Below are positions 41,185 through 49,975 of a stretch of 64,000 bases of DNA, in pieces. The notes under the pieces are model-generated. The model was not told the DNA's origin and searched no databases. It was given only the letters and a program-made list of their open reading frames with translations. The stretch is from Mycolicibacterium iranicum (GTDB taxonomy: Bacteria; Actinomycetota; Actinomycetes; Mycobacteriales; Mycobacteriaceae), in NCBI RefSeq assembly GCF_001650495.1, contig NZ_LWCS01000002.1, positions 62,001 to 126,000 of the forward strand, in the 5' to 3' direction. Numbering within the stretch: position 1 is the stretch's first letter; each line of letters opens with the position of its first letter. The position numbers and the translations under genes are program-made.

Positions 41185-42627
41185 ATGGAGGCCATTGATC
41201 CGGCATACGGGACGACAACTCTGCTGCTGATCGCGGCAGGTGCGGTCGCGCTGCTGCTGTTCCTGATCATCAAGGTCAAGCTGCACGCGTTCGTCGCACT
41301 GGTCCTGGTGAGCGCGCTCACCGCGCTGGCCGCCGGAATTCCGGTCGCCGACGTCCCCAGCGCATTGACATCCGGCTTCTCGAACACGTTGGGCTCGGTG
41401 GCGCTGCTGGTCGGCTTCGGCGTGATGATCGGCAGACTGCTCGAAATCACCGGCGGCGCACAGGTTCTCGCGGATACCCTGATAGGTCGGTTCGGAGAGA
41501 AACGCGCCCCGCTCGCGCTCGGCATCGCCGCTCTGCTGTTCGGCTTCCCGATCTTCTTCGACGCCGGACTGGTGGTCTTCCTGCCCATCATCATCACGGT
41601 GGCACGGCGCTTCGGTGGCTCGGTCCTGCTGTACGCATTCCCGGCGGCCGGTGCCTTCGCAGCCATGCATGCTCTGGTCCCACCGCACCCGGGTCCCGTG
41701 GCAGCCTCCGAGTTGCTCGGCGCGAACATCGGTCTGACCCTGATCATCGGCGTCCCGGTCGCCGTCGTGGCCTGGTACGTCGGCGCATTCCTGGTGTCTC
41801 AGTTCATCGGCCGCAAGGTCTACGTCGATGTACCCACCTCGCTGTTCGGCGAGATGAACGGTGGGCGCGATGTGGACGGTGGGCGCGATGTGGACGACGA
41901 CGGCGCGGCGGCCGGTACGACCACCACCACCGCCACCCGCACGGAGCCCGCCTTCGCCACCGTCCTCGGTGTGCTGTTGCTGCCATTCGTGCTCATCTCG
42001 TTCAACACCGTGGTCGACACCCTGATGACCGCGGGTGTCATCGAGGAGGGCGCCACCTGGGCCGAATTCCTGAAACTACTCGGCACAACGTCGATTGCAT
42101 TGCTGATCACCGTGATCGTGGCAACGCTGGTGCTGGGTCTGCGGGGCCGCTCAATGGCCGATGTGACCGACATCCTCGACGGTGCGCTCGGACCGATCTG
42201 CGCGATCATTCTGATCACCGGTGCGGGCGGAATGTTCGGTGGCGTACTGCGGACGAGCGGCATCGGCGACGCCCTCAGCGGCTCGTTGTCGAATCTCGGA
42301 TTCTCGCTGATCCTCCAGGCCTTCCTCATCTCGACGCTGCTGCGGGTCGCGCAGGGTTCGGCCACCGTCGCGCTGACGACGACGGCCGGGCTTCTCAGCG
42401 CGTCCGTCGCCGCAGCCGGTCTCAGCAATGTGCAGCTCACCGCGCTGGTGGTGGCCATCGCAGCGGGCGCGACCGTGCTGTCCCACGTCAACGACTCGGG
42501 CTTCTGGCTGGTCAGCCGATTCTTCGGGATGGATGTCAAGACGACGTTGAAGACATGGACCGTGCTGGAGACCACGTTGGGCCTGAGCGCTTTCGTGCTC
42601 AGCCTCGGGTTGTGGGCGATCGGCTAA
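41185..42627 (+). CDS. gntP: Gluconate:H+ symporter, GntP family
   Basis: The 480-residue permease has about 12 membrane segments and GntP signatures (VGFGVMIGRLLEITGGAQVLA, FGFPIFFDAGLVVFLPI, HALVPPHPGPVAASELL, all as shorter blocks). It imports gluconate by proton symport for GntK. A hydrophilic loop near residues 220-255 contains a tandem six-residue repeat (GGRDVD twice) encoded by a perfect 2 x 18 bp duplication, followed by an Ala/Thr-rich stretch. It is co-directional with gntK. Confidence 0.95.
   Translation: MEAIDPAYGTTTLLLIAAGAVALLLFLIIKVKLHAFVALVLVSALTALAAGIPVADVPSALTSGFSNTLGSVALLVGFGVMIGRLLEITGGAQVLADTLIGRFGEKRAPLALGIAALLFGFPIFFDAGLVVFLPIIITVARRFGGSVLLYAFPAAGAFAAMHALVPPHPGPVAASELLGANIGLTLIIGVPVAVVAWYVGAFLVSQFIGRKVYVDVPTSLFGEMNGGRDVDGGRDVDDDGAAAGTTTTTATRTEPAFATVLGVLLLPFVLISFNTVVDTLMTAGVIEEGATWAEFLKLLGTTSIALLITVIVATLVLGLRGRSMADVTDILDGALGPICAIILITGAGGMFGGVLRTSGIGDALSGSLSNLGFSLILQAFLISTLLRVAQGSATVALTTTAGLLSASVAAAGLSNVQLTALVVAIAAGATVLSHVNDSGFWLVSRFFGMDVKTTLKTWTVLETTLGLSAFVLSLGLWAIG
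41860..41895 (+). repeat. Perfect 2 x 18-bp in-frame tandem repeat in gntP
   Basis: GGTGGGCGCGATGTGGAC occurs twice without a break (41860-41877, 41878-41895) and encodes GGRDVD twice in a cytosolic loop. Copy number could vary between strains without breaking the frame. Confidence 0.8.
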
Positions 42628-42679
42628 CCACCCGGCGTGTCACGCCCGGAGATCACGCAAGCCACAGCAGTCACTGCGT

Positions 42680-42685
42680 TAACAT
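42680..42685 (+). promoter_or_regulatory. -10 box of the DUF1906 gene (leaderless type)
   Basis: TAACAT ends 6 nt before the GTG at 42692, with no Shine-Dalgarno sequence. Confidence 0.4.
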
Positions 42686-42691
42686 CGCCCG

Positions 42692-43459
42692 GTGGCGATC
42701 TCCCGGCGTGACGCGCTGCGCTACGCCGCCGCGGCGACGGCATTGGCCGGATTCAGTGCGGCATCGGGCATCCGCTCGCCCGCCGCCTCGGCCGCCGCTC
42801 CCACCCTGATCGACTTTGCGATGCGCCAGATCCCGGCTCAGGACATCCGCGCCGCCGGCCATGCCGGGGTGATCAACTACGTCTCGACATCGCGGCCCGG
42901 CTCGAACTTCGGTGCCAAGCCGATCACCCTGCCCTACGCCAAGCAGCTGACCGCCGCAGGTCTGGTGATCGTCAGCAACTACCAGTACGGAAAGCCAGGA
43001 GGAACGGCGCCGTCCGACTTCACCCGCGGTTACCCCGGCGGTGTGGCCGACGCCCGCACCGCCTGGGCGCTGCACAGCGCCGCCGGCGGCGGCAAGAGCG
43101 CGCCGATCTATTTCAGCGTCGACGACGACATCGACCGGGACACCTGGAACCGACTGGCGCTGCCGTGGTTTCGCGGCATCAACTCGGTCATCGGGGTTCA
43201 GCGCACCGGAATCTACGCGGGCATCCGGCCCTGTACTTGGGCCGCGGCAGACGGCGTGATCGGCAGGTCGGGCACACCGGGCCGAGTGTGGGCCTGGCAG
43301 ACGCGGTCCTGGTCCAACGGCCAGATCTACCCGGCCGCGGTGCTGTATCAGCGCATCATCGACACCGCGTCCAATCCGGGGCCGGTGGTCGGGGGCATCC
43401 GCGTCGACGTCAACGATGTGCTGGCCCAGGATTGCGGCCAGTGGAACTTCCACCCCTAG
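42692..43459 (+). CDS. Tat-exported DUF1906 protein (Rv2525c-like, GH25-like fold)
   Basis: The 255-residue protein starts with a twin-arginine signal (SRRDALRYAAAATALAGF) ending around residue 36, followed by a TIM-barrel-like DUF1906 domain: IDFAMRQIPAQDIRAAGHAGVINYVS in parts, QLTAAGLVIVSNYQYG, PIYFSVDDDIDRD, YAGIRPCTWA and WAWQTRSWSN. The acidic DDD and aromatic groups line the predicted glycosidase-like cleft. The M. tuberculosis homologue Rv2525c is a Tat substrate affecting the cell envelope. Substrate is presumably a cell-wall glycan. Confidence 0.88.
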   Translation: MAISRRDALRYAAAATALAGFSAASGIRSPAASAAAPTLIDFAMRQIPAQDIRAAGHAGVINYVSTSRPGSNFGAKPITLPYAKQLTAAGLVIVSNYQYGKPGGTAPSDFTRGYPGGVADARTAWALHSAAGGGKSAPIYFSVDDDIDRDTWNRLALPWFRGINSVIGVQRTGIYAGIRPCTWAAADGVIGRSGTPGRVWAWQTRSWSNGQIYPAAVLYQRIIDTASNPGPVVGGIRVDVNDVLAQDCGQWNFHP

Positions 43460-43493
43460 GAATACCGGCCAATCGGCGGCCGTTGCCGCCTTC

Positions 43494-44162
43494 ATGAACA
43501 TCGGCATCATCGGAGCGGGGCACATCGGCGGCACGTTGACTCGGCGGCTCCGCGAACTCGGTCATGACGTGAAGGTGGCGAATTCGCGGTCTCCTGAGAC
43601 CCTTGCAGACCTCGCCGACGAAACCGGGGCCACCCCGGTATGGGCCAAGGATGCCGCGGCCGACGCCGACCTTGTCATCGTGAGCATTCCGCAGAAGAAC
43701 GTGCCCGACCTCGCCGACGGAATCGTCGACGCGCGCAAGCCCGGCGCCCCGGTGATCGAGACGAACAACTACTACCCGCAGCAGCGCGACGGCGAGATCG
43801 CCGACATCGAGGACGGTCAGGTCGAGAGCGCATGGGTCGCCGAGCAGATCGGCGCTCCCGTCTACAAGGTCTTCAACGGCATCTTCTGGAAGCACCTCCT
43901 CGAGCGCGGAAAGCCCAGCGGGACGCCCAACCGCATCGCACTTCCCGTCGCCGGCGAGGACGGAGCCGGGCGCGAACTCGTCCACGGCATCGTGGACGCA
44001 CTGGGTTTCGACCCCGTCGACGCAGGGCCCATCGCGGAGTCGTGGCGGCAGCAGCCCGGAACGCCGGTGTACGGCCAAGATTTCGATGCACAGCGGACTC
44101 GTGAGGCGCTTGCCGAGGCGACACCGGAGCGCACCGCAGCGTGGAGCGCGCGCACGAGCTAG
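43494..44162 (+). CDS. NADP/F420-type NAD(P)-binding oxidoreductase
   Basis: The 222-residue protein begins directly with a Rossmann motif (MNIGIIGAGHIGGTLTRRL) and continues with VKVANSRSPETL, DLVIVSIPQKNVPDL and YKVFNGIFW, in the pattern of the F420-dependent NADP reductase-like family (PF03807). Many such proteins lack proven F420 use, so the cofactor and substrate are uncertain. The start is ATG 43494. Its TAG shares the CTAG palindrome with the stop of the convergent coiled-coil gene. Confidence 0.83.
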   Translation: MNIGIIGAGHIGGTLTRRLRELGHDVKVANSRSPETLADLADETGATPVWAKDAAADADLVIVSIPQKNVPDLADGIVDARKPGAPVIETNNYYPQQRDGEIADIEDGQVESAWVAEQIGAPVYKVFNGIFWKHLLERGKPSGTPNRIALPVAGEDGAGRELVHGIVDALGFDPVDAGPIAESWRQQPGTPVYGQDFDAQRTREALAEATPERTAAWSARTS

Positions 44163-45241
44163 CGCCGCGGCGTCACAGTGATGTGCACGTGGTCGTAGTG
44201 TCCGTAGCCCGAGGCCTGAGGACCGGCAGGCGTGTAGTAGGTACCGCGCCAGATCACGTCCTGGAGCCCGAACCTGGCCGCGTTGCTCATCGCGAACGCC
44301 AGTATCTGGTCTCCCAGCGCAATGCCCTCGGGGCTGTCGGGGTTCGGGATCATGATGTCGATCGCCAGACCGCTGGGATGCCATGGCTTGGAGTCCGGCC
44401 GCACTCCGTCGATGTCGGAGATCTGCGGGAACTGCCGGCTGACGGCACGAGCGGCCAGGACTGCGTTGGGCTGCAGTCCGGCCTCATGCGCGACGCCGAC
44501 CGGCAACGCCTCGGGGATGTCCGGTAACGCCGCCGGCGGCGGCGGTGCGACGTCGCCGGGAGGGACGATGGGCAACGCAGCCGGCGGGGGTGCGCTGTCG
44601 ACGATCGCTTGCTGCTGCGGCGTCAGCGCGGAGTACTGCGCCTCGGCGGCCGCGATCTGACGTAACAACTCCCTGAGCTTGGCCTGCAGCTCCGCACGAA
44701 CCGCTTCGGCCGACTCAACCGCCGCGCCGGCCTCGGCAGCGGATTTCTCTGATGCCCGGGCGGCGACTGCAGCGCGCTGCTGTGCCGAGTGGTACGCCTT
44801 CATCTGATCGGCGATGCGAGCGCCGACGGTGCGCTGCATCGACAGCTGATCGATCAGCTGCTGCGGGGATGAGGCGGTCAACAGCCCCGCGAACTCTCCG
44901 TCACGGCCGCTCGTATAGTGCATCGCCGCGATCCGGTCCACGGCGGCCTGGTACGGCTCAAGCTGGGAGTTGGCGATTTCAAGGGCGGTCAGGTCGGCGC
45001 GGTGGCGTTCCACTGCGGCCGTCTGTTCGGCCAGCTTGGCATCGGCCTCGCGCTGGGCTGCGGTCACAGCCTCGCGGCTCTGCACCGCCTGCTGGGACAA
45101 CTCGTTGAGGTGGGCCAACGCATCGGCAGCCGGGTCCGCGTCGACCATCCCCGCGGGGACAGCCAGGACCAGCATCGCGGTCACCGAAGCGCAGACCGTT
45201 CGCCGAAGAGTGTGGCGCACCCGGGTCACGCGGACAGTCAC
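44159..45241 (-). CDS. Exported coiled-coil protein with ARB-07466-like C-terminal domain
   Basis: The protein of about 360 residues has a signal peptide (hydrophobic TVCASVTAMLVLAVPAGMV), a long Ala/Glu-rich coiled coil (about residues 35-210; HLNELSQQAV ... QIAAAEAQYSALT), a Pro-rich linker and a C-terminal domain with DGVRPDSKPWHPSGLAIDI, GDQILAFAMSNAARFGL and YGHYDHVHI. The layout resembles RipA-type cell-wall hydrolases, where an N-terminal coil regulates a C-terminal domain. Possible GTG starts are 45241 and 45229; neither has ideal spacing from GAAGGA. Hydrolase activity is inferred. Confidence 0.8.
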   Translation of the reverse strand: MTVRVTRVRHTLRRTVCASVTAMLVLAVPAGMVDADPAADALAHLNELSQQAVQSREAVTAAQREADAKLAEQTAAVERHRADLTALEIANSQLEPYQAAVDRIAAMHYTSGRDGEFAGLLTASSPQQLIDQLSMQRTVGARIADQMKAYHSAQQRAAVAARASEKSAAEAGAAVESAEAVRAELQAKLRELLRQIAAAEAQYSALTPQQQAIVDSAPPPAALPIVPPGDVAPPPPAALPDIPEALPVGVAHEAGLQPNAVLAARAVSRQFPQISDIDGVRPDSKPWHPSGLAIDIMIPNPDSPEGIALGDQILAFAMSNAARFGLQDVIWRGTYYTPAGPQASGYGHYDHVHITVTPRR

Positions 45242-45377
45242 GATCCTTCGGTTGAGGACCGGATGGCCCTGCTGATGATGACTCGGAAAGGCTACGAACT
45301 GACGACGACGATGTCTACTCGTCGGCGATACGCGCCGAGCCACCTCGATTGATGCCGTTTAACCTGGGTAATAGGTA

Positions 45378-45397
45378 GGGGCGGGTTGGACCGCCCC
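45378..45397 (+). promoter_or_regulatory. 7-bp GC hairpin in leader of the beta-lactamase-fold lipoprotein gene
   Basis: GGGGCGG and CCGCCCC pair around the loop GTTGGA, ending 26 bp before the ATG at 45424 and before its Shine-Dalgarno sequence. Its role is unknown. Confidence 0.35.
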
Positions 45398-45423
45398 GCT
45401 TCACGATCGTCTTGGAGGAACTC

Positions 45424-46329
45424 ATGCCTCGGCAGTTGCCCACTCGTGCGATGACGGCGACGGCGCTCGTCTCAGTCGCGCTCCTCGTGAACGGCTGTGA
45501 GGCGCAAGTCCACGGTTCGCCCCCGGCTGCCGACCACGTCCCACAGGCACCGGTCGTCGCGCCGCAGGCGCCGCCCGTGCAGCCCGCGGCGCCTCTGCCG
45601 GGGCTTGATGCCCGCGTCAAACAAGCCTCGGCCGATGCCGCCGCGTCCGGAGCCGAGATCGACACCGCGGTGCTGGACCGCAGCACCGGCCAGGTCGCCT
45701 CCAGCGGCGCCGACTCGTCCTTCCCCATCGCGTCAGTGGTGAAGTTGTTCATCGCCGACGATCTGCTGCTGCAGGAGTCCGAAGGCAAGACGACACTGTC
45801 GGCGGACGACCGGGCGGCCCTGGACAGGATGCTGCGATCATCCGATGACAGTGCGGCTCAAACATTTTGGGACCGCAGCGGCGGAAGCGCCATCATCGCC
45901 AGGATCAAGGCGCGGTACGGATTGGCAGGCACGGCCGCCCCCTGGAATGGGCGCTGGGACGTCACCACGAGTACCGCAAACGATCTCGTCCGTTACTACG
46001 ACATGTTGTTGGACGGCACCGGCGGGCTGCCGCCGGAAAAGGCCGACATCATCCTCGGCGACCTCGCGCAGTCCACGCCGACGGGGCTCGACGGGTATCC
46101 GCAGCGATTCGGCATCCCGGACGGTCTCTACGCCGAGCGGGTAGCGGTGAAGCAGGGCTGGTTCTGTTGCTGGAACGGCGGCAACCAGTTGCACGTATCG
46201 ACCGGCGTGATCGGTCCCGACCGGCGCTATGTGATGGCGATCGGATCCCTGGATCCGACCGGTGAGGCCGCCGCGCGCCAGAACATCACCGACGCCGTCA
46301 AGACGATCTTCCCGGGCGGAAAGATCTGA
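45424..46329 (+). CDS. Lipoprotein with class A beta-lactamase-like fold
   Basis: The 301-residue protein has a lipobox (LLVNGC, Cys25), a Pro-rich linker to about residue 60 and a serine beta-lactamase-like domain. Ser104-x-x-Lys107 (ASVVK) is intact, an SSDD segment stands in the SDN position, and VKQGW replaces KTG. The altered motifs suggest a penicillin-binding or other hydrolase-like lipoprotein rather than an efficient lactamase. The ATG 45424 has an ideal GGAGGAA 3 nt upstream, preferred over an earlier in-frame TTG at 45412. Confidence 0.85.
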   Translation: MPRQLPTRAMTATALVSVALLVNGCEAQVHGSPPAADHVPQAPVVAPQAPPVQPAAPLPGLDARVKQASADAAASGAEIDTAVLDRSTGQVASSGADSSFPIASVVKLFIADDLLLQESEGKTTLSADDRAALDRMLRSSDDSAAQTFWDRSGGSAIIARIKARYGLAGTAAPWNGRWDVTTSTANDLVRYYDMLLDGTGGLPPEKADIILGDLAQSTPTGLDGYPQRFGIPDGLYAERVAVKQGWFCCWNGGNQLHVSTGVIGPDRRYVMAIGSLDPTGEAAARQNITDAVKTIFPGGKI

Positions 46330-46436
46330 ACGGAGCCTAGCCCGGAGAATTTGCTGACGTCGTCGTTGCGGGGCGTCGGAGCTGCCCACTGCGGACGTAT
46401 CATCACAAAACCGGAATCCGAAGCAGAGGGGTAGCG

Positions 46437-48128
46437 GTGCCACGTCGGTTGAGTGCAGCCTTTCGCGCGCCGCTCGCCGAACGAAATCATCAACCTTTCG
46501 TCAGCGGCGCTGACCCGATCCTGCACCGGCTGATCGGAGACGCCGCCGAGGTTCCCATCTTGAAAGCGCTGCTGCGGATCTCGGATGCGGTGCTGAGCTC
46601 GGACTACTTCGACGAAGTCCTCGAGGTGATTGCCGAACAGGCGCTGATCGCTCTCGGGGCGGCGTCGGTGTCGATCAGTCGGTGGGAACGCGAAGGCGAC
46701 ATCCTGCGCACCCTCATCAACGTCGGCGATCTCGCAGCCCATGAGGAGCGCTGGCCTACCGACGAGTTCTACGAGGTCGGCGTGGACACTGACGTCACCG
46801 ACCTACTGATCGGCGGCAGGGCGTATGCCCACTGCATTGATGACGAGCGCTGCCCTCCGGACTCGCGGCAGTTGCTCGAAGAACTCGGCAAGGAATGCGA
46901 GCTGGGCGTTCCGGTCGTGCACGGCGATGTGATGTGGGGGGAGATCTGGGCCAGCTCCACCGGTGGCCATCGATTCGACCACGGGGACGCCCAGCTGCTT
47001 CAGGCCATCGCCACCTACACCGCCGTGGCGATCGCGCGTTCGGAGTTGTTGAACACGGTGTCGGCTTATGCGTTCGAAGACGCGCTGACCGGTATCGCCA
47101 ACCGCCGCGCCGTCGACCGCTGGTTTGAGCAGCAGGACTGGGCAACCTCATCGATGGTTGCCCTGATGTGCGATTTGGACGGCTTCAAACAGATCAACGA
47201 CCGTGACGGTCATCCCGCCGGGGATCAGCTGCTGCGCCACTTCGCCGGTGTACTCACCGCGACAGTCGGCGACGTCGACGGTGCCATGGTCGCCCGGTTG
47301 GGCGGCGACGAGTTCTGTGTTCTCCTCGCCGATGCCACGCTGGCAGAAGCGCAGAGACTGGCGAACAGCGCGACGCGCCGGTTCCGTCAGACGGTGAACA
47401 CCGAGGTGACGATCTCGTGGGGGGCGGCCAGGTCGGACGCCGAACTGCGCTCCGGCGGCGAGCTGCTCGACGCCGCCGACGCGGCGCTGATCGAGGCCAA
47501 ACGACACGGCCCCGCGCACTACAGCGCGGTGAGCCCGACCGAAACCGTCCCGAGTGGCCCGCCGCGCCTTCACCGTCATCGGACACACCGGTCAGGTGTG
47601 GAAGTACTGTGCCGGTCCGTGGTCGACATCACGCGCGAGCACCCGCGTCTGTCGGCGCTGGAGGCGCTGGAGGTGCTGGCCGTACAGATGCAACAGCTGG
47701 TCGGCACCTGCGCCTACGCGCTGTCCGCGATGAACGAGGACGGCACCGAGCTCGTCACCCTGCGCAAGGTCGACATCGTGCGTGACACCGAGTCCGGATT
47801 GGCGATCCTGACCGATCTGGGCGTCGACGGCTGCAAGCTCGCAGACTACCCGGAGACCGCGAGAGCGCTTTCCGAGGCGGGCACTTTCGTTGCAGCACAG
47901 GATCTTCCGGGGTCCGATCCCGCCGAGGTGGCGCTGCTGAAGCAGCTCGGCTACGACGCCGTCCTGGCCGTCGGTGTGCACGGGACCCATGAGCGGTATC
48001 TGGCGGAGTTCTACTCCAGCTCAGGCCACGAGGTTCTCGTGGCGATCGCCCCGGCGATCCAAGTGCTGACGTGCTTCTGCGTTCATGGCCGCCGAGGTGA
48101 CTCGCGGCTCAACGCCTCCGTCGGCTGA
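46437..48128 (+). CDS. GAF-GGDEF-GAF diguanylate cyclase
   Basis: The 563-residue cytosolic protein has an N-terminal GAF (about 45-205), a GGDEF domain (210-365) with intact GGDEF at 289-293 (ARLGGDEFCVLLAD) and the DLDGFKQIND metal region, and a C-terminal GAF-like domain (about 385-555). Synthesis of c-di-GMP is expected. The RxxD inhibitory site is not present. A sensor domain placed after the cyclase is less common. AGAGGGG precedes GTG 46437. It is the second c-di-GMP enzyme in this window. Confidence 0.9.
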   Translation: MPRRLSAAFRAPLAERNHQPFVSGADPILHRLIGDAAEVPILKALLRISDAVLSSDYFDEVLEVIAEQALIALGAASVSISRWEREGDILRTLINVGDLAAHEERWPTDEFYEVGVDTDVTDLLIGGRAYAHCIDDERCPPDSRQLLEELGKECELGVPVVHGDVMWGEIWASSTGGHRFDHGDAQLLQAIATYTAVAIARSELLNTVSAYAFEDALTGIANRRAVDRWFEQQDWATSSMVALMCDLDGFKQINDRDGHPAGDQLLRHFAGVLTATVGDVDGAMVARLGGDEFCVLLADATLAEAQRLANSATRRFRQTVNTEVTISWGAARSDAELRSGGELLDAADAALIEAKRHGPAHYSAVSPTETVPSGPPRLHRHRTHRSGVEVLCRSVVDITREHPRLSALEALEVLAVQMQQLVGTCAYALSAMNEDGTELVTLRKVDIVRDTESGLAILTDLGVDGCKLADYPETARALSEAGTFVAAQDLPGSDPAEVALLKQLGYDAVLAVGVHGTHERYLAEFYSSSGHEVLVAIAPAIQVLTCFCVHGRRGDSRLNASVG

Positions 48129-48370
48129 GCGACCTCCCCCAGGATGTGTTGATCATCGCCAAATCGGGGAACAAAGGGCTCTGGGTTCGGCTGCACTATC
48201 CGTTTACACGGACGATCTTGCTGGCGGCCGCCCCAGGCAGGTCCCCCGATGCGGATGTTGAGAACAAGCATCCCCCGCTCCCGGGGTTCATCGGGGGCCC
48301 TGACCTGCCTACGCTAGTCCCGGCCACCGACAGTCGCGTTGAATCGCCGACCCAGCAGTTAACCTGCAGG
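48129..48370. other. 242-bp intergenic region
   Basis: I see no gene here. Near its right end TTGAAT (48339-48344) and TAACCT (48360-48365) with 15 bp between could be a promoter giving a leaderless start at ATG 48371. Confidence 0.45.
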
Positions 48371-49453
48371 ATGCCGTCGACGCCCCTCCCCGTGGTTCTG
48401 GCGACCCTGGCGCTGCGGCGCAAGCTCAAGCAGTTCGCCGACCGGCTGGTGCCTCCCCAGATAGCTCTGCTCGATCTGGGCGAAGGTGTCGGTGCTGTTC
48501 AGATCGCCGCCACCATCGCCGAACTAGGGATCGCAGACGCTCTCGCCGACGGTCCGATGACCGCAAAGCAGGTCGCCGCTCGTGTCGACAGCGACGCAGA
48601 CACCACTCATCGGCTGCTGCGCGGCGCGGTGGGTTGCGGTCTCTGCAGCATGGATCGCCGCACCGGGACGGTGGCTCTGACCCGAATGGGCGCCGTGCTG
48701 CGCAGCGATCACCCCGCCTCACTTCGCGCGTGGATCCGCTACAAGGGCATGCGGTCGACCGTCGAGGCCTGGGGTGGGCTCGCTGACAGCGTCCGCACCG
48801 GCAACAGCTCGTTCGCCGTCGTGCACGGAATGTCGGTGTGGGAATGGTTCGCCGCCCATCCTGACGAGGGCCAGATATTCGCGGCGACGATGCGACAGGC
48901 TACCGAGATCAGCGCCCGCGCCATCGCTCGCGCCTATCCGTGGCCGGCCGGCGGCGTGGTGTGCGATGTCGCCGGAGGCATCGGCACGCTGTTGTCGGTG
49001 GTGGTGACCACCGCCCGCGTTCGGGGAGTCCTTGTCGACAGTCCGGCCATGCTCGCGCAAGCGCAGCAGTTCCTTCGCGAGCGCGGTGTCGCCGATCGCG
49101 TCGAGCGAGTGGAGGGTGACATTCTCGGCACTTTCGACGTCGAAGCCGATGTGTATCTGCTCAAGGACGTCCTCCACGACTGGGACGAGGAGCGTTGTGC
49201 GGCCGTCCTCGAGGCTGTGGCAAAGACCATGCCGAGCGGCAGCAAGCTGGTGGTGATCGAGTATCTCCAGCCCCGCAACCGCCCGAATCCGTACTCGCCG
49301 CTGCTCGACCTCCATACGCTGACCCAGCGCGACGGAGGACGACTCCGTTCGGAGGCCGAACTGGCCGATCTGTTCACCAAGGTGGGTCTGCGGCCCACCG
49401 GTCGCCGGTTCTCGGTCGTCCCCCACGATCTCGTCGAGGCCGAGAAGGTTTGA
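48371..49453 (+). CDS. SAM-dependent O-methyltransferase (COMT family)
   Basis: The 360-residue enzyme has an N-terminal dimerisation/winged-helix domain (IADALADGPMTAKQVAARV, RLLRGAVGCGL) and a C-terminal Rossmann methyltransferase with CDVAGGIGTLLSVVV (SAM loop), RVERVEGDILG and the catalytic His in LKDVLHDWDEERC. It would methylate a hydroxyl on a phenol or polyketide. I start at ATG 48371, though the frame is open further upstream, since the family begins here and a -10-like TAACCT ends 5 nt before. Confidence 0.88.
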   Translation: MPSTPLPVVLATLALRRKLKQFADRLVPPQIALLDLGEGVGAVQIAATIAELGIADALADGPMTAKQVAARVDSDADTTHRLLRGAVGCGLCSMDRRTGTVALTRMGAVLRSDHPASLRAWIRYKGMRSTVEAWGGLADSVRTGNSSFAVVHGMSVWEWFAAHPDEGQIFAATMRQATEISARAIARAYPWPAGGVVCDVAGGIGTLLSVVVTTARVRGVLVDSPAMLAQAQQFLRERGVADRVERVEGDILGTFDVEADVYLLKDVLHDWDEERCAAVLEAVAKTMPSGSKLVVIEYLQPRNRPNPYSPLLDLHTLTQRDGGRLRSEAELADLFTKVGLRPTGRRFSVVPHDLVEAEKV

Positions 49454-49486
49454 CGGGGCTTCGGCGACGGTTCGGGGAGGGTGGGA

Positions 49487-49975
49487 ATGGGTATTCGCCT
49501 CGCCGTGTCAAGCATGCGCACGCTGGTCCGGTCGACGGTTGTGCTGACGGCATTGCTGGTGAGCTCGGTGGCGGGGTCAACGCCTGCGTCCGCCGCCGAC
49601 CTCGACGATTACCTCTGGGAACGCCGACCACTGCTCGTCTTCGCGCCGACCGTGAGCGACCCGCGCCTTGTCGAGACGCTGAACCGGATCGAAGCCACCC
49701 GGTGCGACTTCGTCGAGCGTGAGATGGTCGCAGGCGTGGTTGTGGCTGCCGGCACAGGCACCTTCGACGGGCAACCGATGGGAACCGGTGAGCCGAAACG
49801 ACTCGCGGATTTGTACGGGGTGGACAGTGACGGGTTCACGGTGGTGCTGATCGGCAAGGACGGTGGCGAGAAGTTCCGCGTGGACGAGGTGCCGGATCTG
49901 CAGACGTTCTACGCCGTTGTCGACGGAATGCCGATGCGTGGCCGTGAGGCGCAATCGAATCCGAGCCGGTGCTGA
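49487..49975 (+). CDS. Exported DUF4174 protein
   Basis: The 162-residue protein has a signal peptide (LVRSTVVLTALLVSSVAG to ASA) and a DUF4174 domain, marked by LWERRPLLVFAPT near the start, CDFVEREMVA in the middle and VVLIGKDGGEKFR towards the end. The domain has a thioredoxin-like outline without CxxC; function unknown. ATG 49487 is chosen since GGGGAGGG lies about 6 nt upstream. Its stop overlaps the ATG of the CIA30 lipoprotein by 1 nt. Confidence 0.82.
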   Translation: MGIRLAVSSMRTLVRSTVVLTALLVSSVAGSTPASAADLDDYLWERRPLLVFAPTVSDPRLVETLNRIEATRCDFVEREMVAGVVVAAGTGTFDGQPMGTGEPKRLADLYGVDSDGFTVVLIGKDGGEKFRVDEVPDLQTFYAVVDGMPMRGREAQSNPSRC

